64,000 nt of DNA from JALSRD01 sp964476595. GTDB taxonomy: Bacteria > Desulfobacterota > Desulfobacteria > Desulfobacterales > JALSRD01. How positions within the stretch are numbered: the stretch's first letter is position 1; the number at the start of each line of letters is the position of its first letter. A program made the position numbers and the translations under genes. This document shows, piece by piece, positions 8,159 to 16,915 of this stretch. A model generated the notes under the pieces. The model saw only the letters and a program-made list of their open reading frames with translations. It ran no database searches and had not been told where the DNA came from. Where the stretch lies: NCBI GenBank assembly GCA_964476595.1, contig CAYZCL010000123.1, forward strand, positions 1-64,000, in the 5' to 3' direction.

Positions 8159-9652
8159 ATGAAAACAGGGACCTATTGTTTGCTGGCCGTCGCGGCGCTG
8201 ATCGTCGGCCTCATGATCCCGGGGACCGCAGAGGTCTGCGCCGCCCGCGCGCGCCCCGCCGTGTGGGCCGGCAGGTTCTATCCCGCCGACCCGGCAGCGC
8301 TGCGCAAGACCATCTCCGACCTGCTCGCCGAGGCGCGCCGCCACGCCGTCATGCTGCCGGCCGACCGGCCGCTGCGGGCCATCGTCATGCCCCACGCGGG
8401 CTATGTCTACTCGGGCCTGACCGCCGCCCACGCCGCCCTGGCCCTGGCGGGCCGGCACTTCAAGCGCGTCGTGCTGCTGGGGCCCGATCACCGCGTGGGG
8501 CTGCGCGGCTGCGCGGTCAGTGATGCCCAGGCCTGGCAGACGCCGCTGGGCAGGGTGCCGGTCGATGCGGCCGCCCGCAGGCTGGACGAGCGCTACCGCG
8601 ATTTTTCGCCCAACGCGACCTCCGACGCCCTGGAGCACTGCCTGGAAGTGGAACTGCCCTTCCTGCAGGTGCAACTGGGGAAATTCACCATCGTACCCAT
8701 CGTCATGGGGCAGGCCGACGTGCCGGAAGTGGCCCGCGTCGTCGACGCCCTGCTGGACCGCGACACCCTGCTGGTGGTCAGCTCGGACCTTTCCCACTAC
8801 CTGCCCTACGACCAGGCCGTCGCCAGGGACCGCCGCACCGTGGCGGCCGTGGCGTCCCTGGATGACGGGGCGCTGGCCGGCTGCCGCAACTGCGCCTGCG
8901 GACGCGACCCGCTGCGGGTGCTCGTTTCCCTGGCCCGCCGGCACGGCTGGCAGCCCCAAGTGCTTTACACCAACAACAGCGGTGACACCGCGGGAGACAA
9001 GGACCGCGTGGTGGGATACGCGGCCATCGCCTTTCTGGGAGAAAACGCCATGACGACCGAAACCGACGACGCTGCAGTATTGAACGAAGAACAGGGCATG
9101 GCCCTGGTAAAGCTGGCGCGGCACACCATCGCCGAAAAACTGGGCCTGAAAGATGCCGCACTGCCCGACGATGTCCGGGCCGTCCTGGCGCAGGACGCCC
9201 TGCAGGCCCGGCGCGGCACCTTCGTGACCCTCAAAATCAGGGGCCGGCTGCGGGGGTGCATCGGCAATATCGCCGCCACCGGTTCCATCGTGGACAGCGT
9301 GCGCCAGAACGCGGTCAACGCCGCCTTTCGCGATCCGCGTTTTTCGCCCCTGACGGCCGCCGAGTTCGACGACGTGGACATCGAGGTCAGCATCCTGACC
9401 GAGCCCAAACCCCTGGCGTTCTCGGACGCCGGCGACCTGCTCTCCAAGCTGCGGCCCGAAACAGACGGCGTCATCATCCGCCGCGGGGGCGCCGGGGCGA
9501 CGTTCCTGCCCCAGGTGTGGGAACAGCTGCCGAAACCCGAAGAATTCCTGTCCCACCTGTGCCTGAAGGCCGGGATGTCCGCCGACGCCTGGAAGCGCCC
9601 CGGACTGGAGGTGCTCACCTACCAGGTGCAGTATTTTGAAGAGGGAAAATAA
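8159..9652 (+). CDS. AmmeMemoRadiSam proteins B and A fused (Memo-AMMECR1), with signal sequence
   Basis: The 497-residue protein joins two partners of the AmmeMemoRadiSam system. Residues about 30-295 form a Memo domain (related to extradiol dioxygenases) with likely metal ligands His79 (MPHAGY), His111 (GPDHRVG), His213 (SDLSHY) and Cys247 (ACGRD). Residues about 305-497 form an AMMECR1 domain with the conserved LRGCIG motif. Unlike usual Memo proteins, which begin directly at the AVAGRFYP-like strand, this one has a hydrophobic N-terminal segment (about 8-22, then PGTAEVCA) that looks like a signal peptide or anchor. The next gene starts within its last 17 bases and the radical SAM partner follows. 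The biochemical function of the system in bacteria is not established. Confidence 0.88.
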   Translation: MKTGTYCLLAVAALIVGLMIPGTAEVCAARARPAVWAGRFYPADPAALRKTISDLLAEARRHAVMLPADRPLRAIVMPHAGYVYSGLTAAHAALALAGRHFKRVVLLGPDHRVGLRGCAVSDAQAWQTPLGRVPVDAAARRLDERYRDFSPNATSDALEHCLEVELPFLQVQLGKFTIVPIVMGQADVPEVARVVDALLDRDTLLVVSSDLSHYLPYDQAVARDRRTVAAVASLDDGALAGCRNCACGRDPLRVLVSLARRHGWQPQVLYTNNSGDTAGDKDRVVGYAAIAFLGENAMTTETDDAAVLNEEQGMALVKLARHTIAEKLGLKDAALPDDVRAVLAQDALQARRGTFVTLKIRGRLRGCIGNIAATGSIVDSVRQNAVNAAFRDPRFSPLTAAEFDDVDIEVSILTEPKPLAFSDAGDLLSKLRPETDGVIIRRGGAGATFLPQVWEQLPKPEEFLSHLCLKAGMSADAWKRPGLEVLTYQVQYFEEGK

Positions 9653-11738
9653 ACACGCCGTCGAACGGGTGGTAGTGGCCACGGGGATCTCCTCGGTGGC
9701 CGGGCAGCTGGTCATCATCCGCGAGTTTCTGACGCAGTTCAACGGCAACGAGTTCGTCATCGCCCTGATCCTCTTCGACTGGCTGGTGCTGGGCGCGGCC
9801 GGCACCCTGCTGGCAAGAAGCGTCGGCGGCCGGGTGACGGCGGCCACCGGCCGCGGCCTGCGGATCGTCTCCCTGGCCCTGGCCCTGATGCCCACGGCCC
9901 TGATCCTGGCCATCCGCCTGCTGCGCCAGCTGGTGTTCGTGCCGGGCGCGTCGGTGGGCTTCGGCGCTACTTTCGCCTTCACCTTCCTGTGCATGCTGCC
10001 GTACTGCCTGCTGGTGGGCTTCGCCCTGCCCTACGCCCTGTTCGTGCTGCGCCGCGAAATCCCGGACTACCCCGGGGCGCGCCTCTACATCCTGGACAAC
10101 GTGGGCGACATCACCGGCGGCCTGCTTTTTTCCGCGCTGCTGGTCTGGCTGGTGACGCCGCTGACCGCCATGCTGCTGGTCAACCTGCCGCTGCTGGCGG
10201 CCCTGGTGGCGGCGGCGGGCAATCGCAGGACGGCGGCCGCGGCCGCCGTGCCGGCGTGCCTCCTGCTGGCCGGCGGCGTGCACGTGGAAAAGGCTTCCCT
10301 GCGGGCGGCGCCGGGGGAATTCATCGACTACCGCGAGACACGCTACGGCCGCATCGGGGTCTACCGTCAGTTCGAGCAGGTGACCGTCTTCGCCGACGGT
10401 CTGCCGGTGGCCAGCTCCCAGACCCCCGGCCTGGCCGAAGAGCTGGTGCACTTTCCCCTGGCCCAGCTCGAAAAGGCCGATCGCGTGCTGCTGATCTCGG
10501 CCGTACCGGGGGTCATGGCCCAGGTCGCCAAGTACCGCCCCCGGCGGGTGGACTACGTCGAACTCAACCCCCAGGTCAGCGACATCGGCCTGCGCTACGG
10601 CCTGATCGCACGGATTCCCGGCCTGCGGATCATCAACCGCGACGCGCGCGCCTTCCTGGCCCAAAGCCGCGACCGCTACGACGCCATCGTTGTCTGCCTG
10701 CCCGAGCCGGACACCTACCGGCTCAACCGTTTCTTCACGGTCGCGTTCTTCCGCCTGGCCGCCGCGCACCTCGCGCCGGGCGGCATTTTGAGCTTCTCGA
10801 TGAAGGGCTACGGAAACTACCTGTCCGAGACCCAGCGCCGCAAGCTGTCCACGGTGTACGCCACGGCCCGTGCGGTTTTTCCCCACGTACGGCTGCTGCC
10901 CGGGCGGCGCGTCGTGTTCCTGTGCCGCGACGCGCCCATCGACACCGACATCCCGGCGCTGCTGGCGGAAAAGGGCATCGCCACCGACACCATTTCCGCC
11001 TATTTCGCCGGCGACCTGTCCCCCGGGCGCATCTCGGATCTCAACCGCCTCATGGACGCGCGTGCGCCGGAAAACCGCGACCTGCGGCCGCGCCTGATGC
11101 GGCCGATGCTTTCCCAGTGGTTCGAGAAATTCGACGCCTCGCCGGCCTGGTTCTACATCCCGCTCGCCGTGCTGCTGGCCGTCTACCTGGCGCTGATGGG
11201 CCGCGAGGACTTCGTGCTCTTCACCACCGGCTGGTTCGACATGGGCTGCGAAATACTGGTCATCTTTGCCTTTCAGATCATTTTCGGGTATATTTATTTC
11301 CAGATCGGGCTGATCGTGACGGTTTTCCTGGCCGGCCTGCTGCCCGGCGCCTGGGTCGCCATGCGCGGGGAATTCCGTTCCCGGAACGCCCTCGCGGCGG
11401 CAGACCTCCTGCTCATTGCCCTGTGCGGCCTGCTGGCCGCCGCCCTGGCCTTCGCCCGCGACTTGCTGCCGGCGGGCTTTTTCCTGGCCTTCGGCTTCAC
11501 GGTCTCGCTGGTGTGCGGCTTCCAATTCCCGGTGGCCCTGGCGCGGCGCGACGACGACCGCCGGGCGGTGACCGGCATCCTGTCCGCCGACCTGGCCGGC
11601 GCGGCCTGCGGCACCCTGGTGACCAGCACGCTGCTGATCCCCTACACCGGCATCTTGTGGAGCATCGCCGCCCTGGCGGGCCTGAAAGCCGTCAGCGCAA
11701 TGGTGGGGGGACAAGTGGGGGGGGACGTCCTTAAATAA
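9636..11738 (+). CDS. Membrane-embedded spermidine synthase-like protein
   Basis: The 700-residue product has about seven N-terminal membrane helices (residues 9-205) containing the LYILDNVGD motif typical of membrane spermidine-synthase-like proteins. A soluble Rossmann domain of the aminopropyltransferase/spermidine synthase family follows (about 225-430, with the VDYVELNP strand), and then a further helix bundle (about 500-690). The glycine-rich nucleotide loop is degenerate (ISAVPGV), so classical aminopropyl transfer is uncertain. The start is a TTG at 9636 overlapping the Memo-AMMECR1 gene; a GTG about 33 bases later is an alternative. Placed between the B-A fusion and the radical SAM partner, it is probably a component of the same envelope pathway. 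Confidence 0.8.
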   Translation: MKRENKHAVERVVVATGISSVAGQLVIIREFLTQFNGNEFVIALILFDWLVLGAAGTLLARSVGGRVTAATGRGLRIVSLALALMPTALILAIRLLRQLVFVPGASVGFGATFAFTFLCMLPYCLLVGFALPYALFVLRREIPDYPGARLYILDNVGDITGGLLFSALLVWLVTPLTAMLLVNLPLLAALVAAAGNRRTAAAAAVPACLLLAGGVHVEKASLRAAPGEFIDYRETRYGRIGVYRQFEQVTVFADGLPVASSQTPGLAEELVHFPLAQLEKADRVLLISAVPGVMAQVAKYRPRRVDYVELNPQVSDIGLRYGLIARIPGLRIINRDARAFLAQSRDRYDAIVVCLPEPDTYRLNRFFTVAFFRLAAAHLAPGGILSFSMKGYGNYLSETQRRKLSTVYATARAVFPHVRLLPGRRVVFLCRDAPIDTDIPALLAEKGIATDTISAYFAGDLSPGRISDLNRLMDARAPENRDLRPRLMRPMLSQWFEKFDASPAWFYIPLAVLLAVYLALMGREDFVLFTTGWFDMGCEILVIFAFQIIFGYIYFQIGLIVTVFLAGLLPGAWVAMRGEFRSRNALAAADLLLIALCGLLAAALAFARDLLPAGFFLAFGFTVSLVCGFQFPVALARRDDDRRAVTGILSADLAGAACGTLVTSTLLIPYTGILWSIAALAGLKAVSAMVGGQVGGDVLK

Positions 11739-11871
11739 TTCAATAACTGCCTAATACTTCAAAATTAAACAACCAAGCCGGCGTGTCACGGGCAACGGGC
11801 CGTCGGCAAATCCGTCCGTGTGGGTCTGCAGCCATTTTCACAACGGGCAACCAACAGCGGGCCACTGACCA

Positions 11872-13050
11872 ATGCCGCTCCTCAATCGCCGTGAATTCAT
11901 CACCTGCAGTGCCGTCCTGTTGGGCGGCGCGCTGCCCTGCCAGGCCTTCTGGCCCCTGTCGGGCGGCCAGAACGCCGGGTCGGGCGCCGACATCCGCGGT
12001 CACATTTTCCGGGGCGATGCCCCCGAAAAGCCCTGGAAATGGTCCCACGAGGGTTTCCGGTACCGAAAACTGGGCAAGGGGCGCGTGATCTGCGGCGTGT
12101 GCCCGCATCACTGCGAGCTGCGCCCCGGGGACCGCAGCGTGTGCCGCTCCAAGGTCAACATCGGCGGCACCCTCTACAGCCTGGCCTACGGCAACCCCTG
12201 CGCCGTGCACGTGGACCCCATCGAAAAGAAACCGCTGTTCCACTTCCGGCCGCGCACCACGGCCTTTTCCATCGCCACCACGGGCTGCAACCTGCGCTGC
12301 CTCAACTGCCAGAATTGGGAAATCTCCCAGGCCCGGCCCCGGGAGGTGCGCCACCGGGAGCTGTTTCCGGCCCAGGTGGTCGCAGCGGCCCGCGAGAGCG
12401 GCTGCCCCTCCATCGCCTACACGTATTCCGAGCCCATTACCTTCATCGAGTACATGGCCGACACCGCCCGCCTGGCAAAAGAAGCCGGCATTTACAACCT
12501 CATGATCTCGGCCGGTTACATCAACCGCAAGCCCCTGCTGGCGCTGTGCCGGCTCATCGACGCGGCCAACATCAACCTCAAGTCCTTCAGCGACGCCATC
12601 TACCGCCGTTTGAACGGCGCCCGCCTCAAGCCGGTGCTCAACACTTTCCGCACGCTCAACGAACAGGGCGTGCACTTCGAGATGACCAACCTGGTGGTGC
12701 CGGGCTACGTGGACGACCCCGACATGGTCAAGCGCATGTGCGCCTGGATTCTTGAAAACCTTGGCCCCGACCATCCCCTGCATTTCCTGCGCTTTTTCCC
12801 CCGCTACAAGCTTGACCGGCTGCCGCCCACCCCCGTCTCCACCCTGACGCGCTTTCGCAAAATCGCCATGGACGCAGGTATCCGCTACGTCTACGTGGGC
12901 AACGTCCCCGGCCACGAGGGCAACAACACCTACTGTCACCACTGCGGAAAGCTGCTGATCGAACGACGTGGGTTCTTCATTCCCACATGGCACCTCAAGG
13001 GCGACCGTTGCGGTTTCTGCGGCACGCCCATTCCCGGGGTATGGAGCTGA
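11872..13050 (+). CDS. AmmeMemoRadiSam system radical SAM enzyme with Tat-type signal
   Basis: The 392-residue protein contains the radical SAM cluster motif C139-x3-C143-x2-C146 in the pyruvate-formate-lyase-activase-like context TTGCNLRCLNCQNW. It has an N-terminal cysteine group (C74, C77, C81, C91) and a C-terminal zinc-ribbon-like pair (C355/C358 and C380/C383). It corresponds to protein C of the AmmeMemoRadiSam system. Notably it starts with a twin-arginine-type signal, NRREFI at residues 5-10, followed by a hydrophobic core and a small-residue cleavage region near CQAF. Tat export would fit a folded iron-sulfur protein, yet radical SAM chemistry normally needs a cytoplasmic reductant. 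It lies 133 bases after the spermidine-synthase-like gene. Confidence 0.9.
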   Translation: MPLLNRREFITCSAVLLGGALPCQAFWPLSGGQNAGSGADIRGHIFRGDAPEKPWKWSHEGFRYRKLGKGRVICGVCPHHCELRPGDRSVCRSKVNIGGTLYSLAYGNPCAVHVDPIEKKPLFHFRPRTTAFSIATTGCNLRCLNCQNWEISQARPREVRHRELFPAQVVAAARESGCPSIAYTYSEPITFIEYMADTARLAKEAGIYNLMISAGYINRKPLLALCRLIDAANINLKSFSDAIYRRLNGARLKPVLNTFRTLNEQGVHFEMTNLVVPGYVDDPDMVKRMCAWILENLGPDHPLHFLRFFPRYKLDRLPPTPVSTLTRFRKIAMDAGIRYVYVGNVPGHEGNNTYCHHCGKLLIERRGFFIPTWHLKGDRCGFCGTPIPGVWS

Positions 13051-13066
13051 CCCCGGTCGCAAAGCA

Positions 13067-13675
13067 TCAATCCGGGGAGACGACTTGCAGGACATACTCG
13101 GCGATATGCCGGGAATTCAATTGCTTCAGCGCCTCTGGGTCAACCGGCTCGTTGTTGATCTCCACCGACCGGCATGCACTCCAGAAGTCCGTGCGTTGCT
13201 GCCTGAAAAATGACAGCAGGTCGTCGGTCGAAACCCGGATTCCCGATTTCAGGAAAACCGGACCCAACTCCCGGATCACCAGATTGAAGAGCTTGATGAC
13301 GATGACGCCGTCGCGGCGTTCGGTCCGTTCCTCCCCGCTTCTGTAACTGATGGTGCTTCGCAAGGAAGCCAAGTCTCCACCTCTTCTCAAAATCGCTCCC
13401 ACCAGCCCGGGCATGGCCGCAGCCAGTGCGAGTGTGGCGCCGTCTTGGACAACGGCGGTGTTGACGTCATCGACAGGGTGGCCATCGAGAAAAATAGTTT
13501 TGATGCGATTGTCGATATAATCGGCACTGATGCCAAACTGGCCGCAAAGCATGGCGCTGATGCTGCACCCCGTCTCTACCTGGATCCGGGCTCCCTTCTG
13601 CAGAAAAGGGGAAAACACCGACGGTCGATCGTGGGTGATGGCAATGCGGCCGCTGCCGGAGATGGAATCGTCCAT
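13067..13675 (-). CDS. Protein of unknown function near MoaD and AOR remnant
   Basis: The 202-residue product has no family I recognise, no membrane segment and no signal peptide. The segment around IKTIFLDGHPVDD, and then GATLALAAAMPGLVGAILRRGG, is glycine-rich and could be a small nucleotide- or cofactor-handling domain. The ATG at 13675 was chosen over an upstream one because AGGAG stands six bases before it. It is the last gene of the minus-strand block after the MoaD-like gene and an aldehyde:ferredoxin oxidoreductase remnant, so it may be an accessory of that tungsten enzyme. The 3' end nearly meets the converging radical SAM gene (16 bases apart). Confidence 0.7.
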   Translation of the reverse strand: MDDSISGSGRIAITHDRPSVFSPFLQKGARIQVETGCSISAMLCGQFGISADYIDNRIKTIFLDGHPVDDVNTAVVQDGATLALAAAMPGLVGAILRRGGDLASLRSTISYRSGEERTERRDGVIVIKLFNLVIRELGPVFLKSGIRVSTDDLLSFFRQQRTDFWSACRSVEINNEPVDPEALKQLNSRHIAEYVLQVVSPD

Positions 13676-13791
13676 TGGAACTCCTATATTCATTAAAGTT
13701 ACGACTGCCGAACCGCCTGAACGGGCCCGTCCGTCCGCAACACCTCTCTTGGTGTAAAACAACCGGTACGGACAGACCCGCCTAGCCCCCT

Positions 13792-14028
13792 TCAGCCTCC
13801 TGATACCGGCGGGAATACAGCGACCCGCTCCCCGCCTTGCAGGCGATGCTGCCCATCGGCCCTTTTGGCGTTCACGAATACGACGGTCCGCTGGAACCCG
13901 GTGATTCGCAACGTGTCGAGCAGCCGCTGCACGTTGATGCCGGGTTCGATCGGAAAGTGGTCCGCATTTTGCGGTGTGTACGCTTTCAGAGCGGCAAACA
14001 GTTTGATTTGAATGTGCGCCTGCATCAT
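13792..14028 (-). CDS. MoaD/ThiS-family sulfur carrier protein
   Basis: The 78-residue protein has the beta-grasp pattern of MoaD-like sulfur carriers (start IQIKLFAALKAYTP, later GGERVAVFPPVSGG) and ends in the required Gly-Gly, which is thiocarboxylated to donate sulfur during molybdopterin synthesis. It follows the 3' remnant of an aldehyde:ferredoxin oxidoreductase. Many anaerobes place such a MoaD next to that tungsten enzyme, so it probably once served tungstopterin assembly here and may still serve other enzymes. No good ribosome binding site is visible. Confidence 0.88.
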   Translation of the reverse strand: MMQAHIQIKLFAALKAYTPQNADHFPIEPGINVQRLLDTLRITGFQRTVVFVNAKRADGQHRLQGGERVAVFPPVSGG

Positions 14029-14053
14029 TGCTTGGGAAAAGATCCGCTGGAAG

Positions 14054-14384
14054 CTAAAAGTTGAATACCGAGTCCAGTGCCTCGTCCCCGACCTGGAAGG
14101 TGATGTTGTGGGGCTTTAGAGGTTCGGTCATAAAAAACTCGGGCAAACGGTCGTCTTGCGCAGAGAAGCCGGCCCGCCGATTGAAATCGCGTTCTTCTTT
14201 TAGCACTGCCCTGCCCAAGGTGGCGACTGCTTCGGCATCCCATTGCAGGCCGTAAAAGGCGTTTACCAAGTCCACCATCGCCTGGAAGGTATCTTGCTGA
14301 TCCAGGAGGGCAAATGCCACGAAGAGGCACAACCCCAATGCGTCGATGGCAGCCGTTGCGATCTGCAGGTTGCGGCGGCAATCC
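14054..14384 (-). pseudogene. 3' remnant of an aldehyde:ferredoxin oxidoreductase gene
   Basis: About 108 codons encode the C-terminal end of a tungsten-dependent aldehyde:ferredoxin oxidoreductase: an IDALGLCLF segment, then a VNAFYGLQWD helix, the ERDFNRRAGF motif, DDRLPEFF, and a final phenylalanine-rich tail. The catalytic tungstopterin and Fe4S4 domains are absent. Upstream the frame runs at about 14370-14390 into aconitase X sequence in another frame, so the start of the gene was lost. No start codon or ribosome binding site serves this piece, and it cannot make a working enzyme. Confidence 0.85.
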
Positions 14385-15309
14385 GCTTGACATCTGGGAT
14401 GGTGCAATGGGGACATCCCAAAACGACCATATCCACCTTTTCCCCGTCCCCCGCAAAACGGTCCAGACTCTCGCGGATATCTCTTCCCGTGACGACAATG
14501 TCTTCCTCCGGCTTTCGGTTTCCCAGGGCCGCCTCGCGGGTCGGCGCCTCGGGTGTCACACCGACCATGTGGCAGACCCCTACCGCCCCCGTCACCGCCA
14601 ACGGGGCAATGAGAGATTTGAGCGATTCCAGCGGCATGTTTTTCGGCAGCCCCTCAATGGCAATGTTGCGCCCACCCGCCCGAGCCCCCAAATAGTAGCC
14701 GGCCGCACTCAATTCGACGTCCGAAAGCCGGCCGGGTTCCCGGTCTTCAAATCGGACGGCCACCCGGGCACGGCGATCTTCGTCCAGCAGCAGCCCCCGC
14801 AAAGGTGTTCGACCCGTGACAGCCGAGGCCAGGGCCACCACCGCATCCCGGTTGCAGCGGGCGCCCAACAGGGAATTGGCGATCAGCTGGGCACCGGAAC
14901 CGACCCAGGATACGACCTGGTCCTGGCGCGGCAAGTTGCCCACCAGCATCGGCAGGCAGGTGTAGGTCTGACAGACACCGAGCCGCCTGTAGACATCCAC
15001 GCGCGTTTCACAAGCCGGCAGCTCCCGCCGGGCAAACGCCTCCGGGACACCCATCTGTTGCCAACTTGAAGGATCGCAGGCCGACATCCATGGATGAACC
15101 GTTGTAAACACGGCCATCTGTGTGATGCCTTCGGTCAGGCCCAGCAACAGTTCCGGCGGTTCCAGCGGCATGATGTGGGCGCTGCTGATCTCAACCATCT
15201 CCGGCGCATCGAAGGCCTCTGCAAACTTGATGAGGATCTCCATGCAGCGCGCCACCCCAGGTCCCTCTTCTCCGCGGGCCATTCGTTTTTCCCGCTGCGT
15301 CAGGCGCAT
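14263..15309 (-). pseudogene. Aconitase X (AcnX) gene truncated by deletion
   Basis: Residues 1 to about 308 of the open frame match the aconitase X catalytic domain (DUF521 family): the N-terminal LT-x-E-KRMARGEEGPGVA pattern, then CQTYTCLPMLVGN and, near the break, VVLGCPHCTIPDVKRIA. The family normally continues for about 100 more residues after that cysteine pair. Here the sequence switches to the end of an aldehyde:ferredoxin oxidoreductase gene, so the last 40 residues (about 309-348) are an out-of-frame reading of foreign sequence. AcnX enzymes dehydrate hydroxyacids such as cis-3-hydroxyproline or phosphomevalonate using an Fe-S cluster. Loss of the C-terminal part makes activity unlikely. 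It lies 57 bases after the small UxaA gene, with GGAG before its ATG. Confidence 0.85.
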
Positions 15310-15366
15310 CGCTTTGCTCCGTCCTTCGATTTCATCCTGCCGGTGCCGGTTGCACCGGCCGCAACA

Positions 15367-15684
15367 TCATGTTTTCTGTCCGGGCAGGGGGCGGCCCGAT
15401 TTATCCAGGCAAAGATAATCATCCACGATATTGTGAGTGTGCACCCAATCGCCTTTCTTGATGTCGCGGCTCGCCCGCCCGATCGTCTCGCCGTACTTGA
15501 CGACCCGTTTGCCCCGCCCGATGCCGGCGGCGGCGATCTTGTGGCCGAAAGGCACGTCCTGGTTGCACACATAGACCTGGCGGCCCCCGTTCTCGTTGAC
15601 AACCACCTCGTCGCCTTTGACGCACGGCGCCAAGACGGTGACCACGTTATCGGCCGCCTCGATTCGCTTTGCATATTTCGTCAT
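15367..15684 (-). CDS. UxaA family hydrolyase, small (SAF domain) subunit
   Basis: The 105-residue protein is the N-terminal SAF-type domain of altronate/galactarate dehydratases as a separate subunit, with the typical NVVTVL, KGDEVVV, PFGHKIA and GDWVHTHNI strings. It pairs with the large subunit encoded just upstream (22 bases away) to dehydrate a sugar acid or related hydroxyacid. The histidine pair in VHTHN lies at the usual functional site. GAGGCGGAA precedes the ATG. The exact substrate cannot be read from sequence. Confidence 0.88.
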   Translation of the reverse strand: MTKYAKRIEAADNVVTVLAPCVKGDEVVVNENGGRQVYVCNQDVPFGHKIAAAGIGRGKRVVKYGETIGRASRDIKKGDWVHTHNIVDDYLCLDKSGRPLPGQKT

Positions 15685-15706
15685 TTCCGCCTCGCCTCCG
15701 GTCGAG

Positions 15707-16870
15707 TTACATGACCGGCCCCTTGATCAAAATCTCCATACCCTCGTGGTTGAGAATCTCGCAGCGGGTCATCCGACCGCTGGCCACCTCCACGGCGAAC
15801 CGGTAGAGCCGTTCTCCGGCTGCCGCGACACTTTCCGTCTCCTCGATCACCGAGGCGACATCCACGTCGATATGCTCCGCCATGGTCCGGTTGGTGTGGG
15901 CATTGCCGCAAACCTTTATAGTGGGCATGATGGGATGACCGTTGGGTGCTCCCCGACCGGTGGTAAACAAGTGCACCACCGCGCCGCCGGCCGCCGATGC
16001 GGTCAGGTTCTCGAACCCGTGACCCGGAAAATTCATGATATACCGGCCGGGTTTCTCTGGCAGGCGCTCGGCATAGTCCAGGACCCCCTGGATGGGAACG
16101 GATCCCCCTTTGGCGTTGGCCCCCAGTGCTTTTTCCCGGAGCGTCGTCAGCCCGCCGGCCACGTTGCCCGCCGTCATTTGACTCCCTCGCACGTCGGCAC
16201 CCACGGCGTGCCCGCGCATGTATAGATCCCGAACGTAGTCGACAATTTTCTCTCCGTCCTGCGGGTCGACACACAGTTTTTTCAACGCGTACTCACCGCC
16301 CATGATGTCGCAGATTTCGCCCTGGATGAACCGCCCGCCGTTCTCGGTCATCAGGCGGCATACCTCTCCGACAACCAGGTTGGAGGACAGGCCGGAAGTG
16401 GTATCAGACGATCCGCATTTGGTTCCGACAACCAACTTGTCCAGACCAAAGGGCTCACGGCGAACGGCGCTGACCGCAGCAACCAGCTTCACCGCAACGC
16501 GGGCGGCTCTAGCGAGCGTGTCGATCATGCCCCCGATCTCGTGGGTAACCACCAGCTCCACCGGTTTGCCGCTGGCCTTTATCGCCTCATAGACCTCTTC
16601 TGCGCTGACCATCTCGCAGCCGAGACTGACCAGCAGCACGGCACCTACATTGGGATTCTTTCCCAAGTTGATCAGCGTTCGGGTCACCTGCTCGGTGTCC
16701 TGGGGCGGGTGCAGGCACCCCTGGTTATGCAGCAGCGCCTTGGTACCGCGGATCATGCGCTCCAGGTGGGTGCAGAGGTTATTCACGCACCCCACAGTGG
16801 GAATCAATGCCACGTAATTGCGTGCCCCGACAGAACCGTCCGAGCGGGGATAGCCATAAAATTTCATCAT
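15707..16870 (-). CDS. UxaA family hydrolyase, large subunit
   Basis: The 387-residue product is the catalytic C-terminal part of the altronate/galactarate dehydratase (UxaA) family: start GYPRSDGSVGARNYVALIPTVGCVN, then HNQGC, and KCGSSDTTSG in the middle. Such enzymes remove water from sugar acids and depend on an iron centre held by conserved cysteines. It is the first enzyme gene after the GntR regulator (45 bases) and is followed by its small subunit, so the enzyme is split into two chains. Two tandem ATG codons (16870 and 16867) follow a GGAG; either may be used. Confidence 0.9.
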   Translation of the reverse strand: MMKFYGYPRSDGSVGARNYVALIPTVGCVNNLCTHLERMIRGTKALLHNQGCLHPPQDTEQVTRTLINLGKNPNVGAVLLVSLGCEMVSAEEVYEAIKASGKPVELVVTHEIGGMIDTLARAARVAVKLVAAVSAVRREPFGLDKLVVGTKCGSSDTTSGLSSNLVVGEVCRLMTENGGRFIQGEICDIMGGEYALKKLCVDPQDGEKIVDYVRDLYMRGHAVGADVRGSQMTAGNVAGGLTTLREKALGANAKGGSVPIQGVLDYAERLPEKPGRYIMNFPGHGFENLTASAAGGAVVHLFTTGRGAPNGHPIMPTIKVCGNAHTNRTMAEHIDVDVASVIEETESVAAAGERLYRFAVEVASGRMTRCEILNHEGMEILIKGPVM

Positions 16871-16915
16871 CGGTCTCCTGACGCTTGCATCGGCAGAGCA
16901 AAGCTCCCCGCGTAA

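Noticed and set aside
8965..9618. Antisense frame over the AMMECR1 region
   Set aside because: Serine/arginine-rich shadow with no ribosome binding site; the sense protein has clear motifs.
14263..15309. A single sequencing frameshift in acnX
   Set aside because: Restoring either alternative frame downstream of 14385 gives aldehyde:ferredoxin oxidoreductase, not more aconitase X, so a deletion explains the data better.
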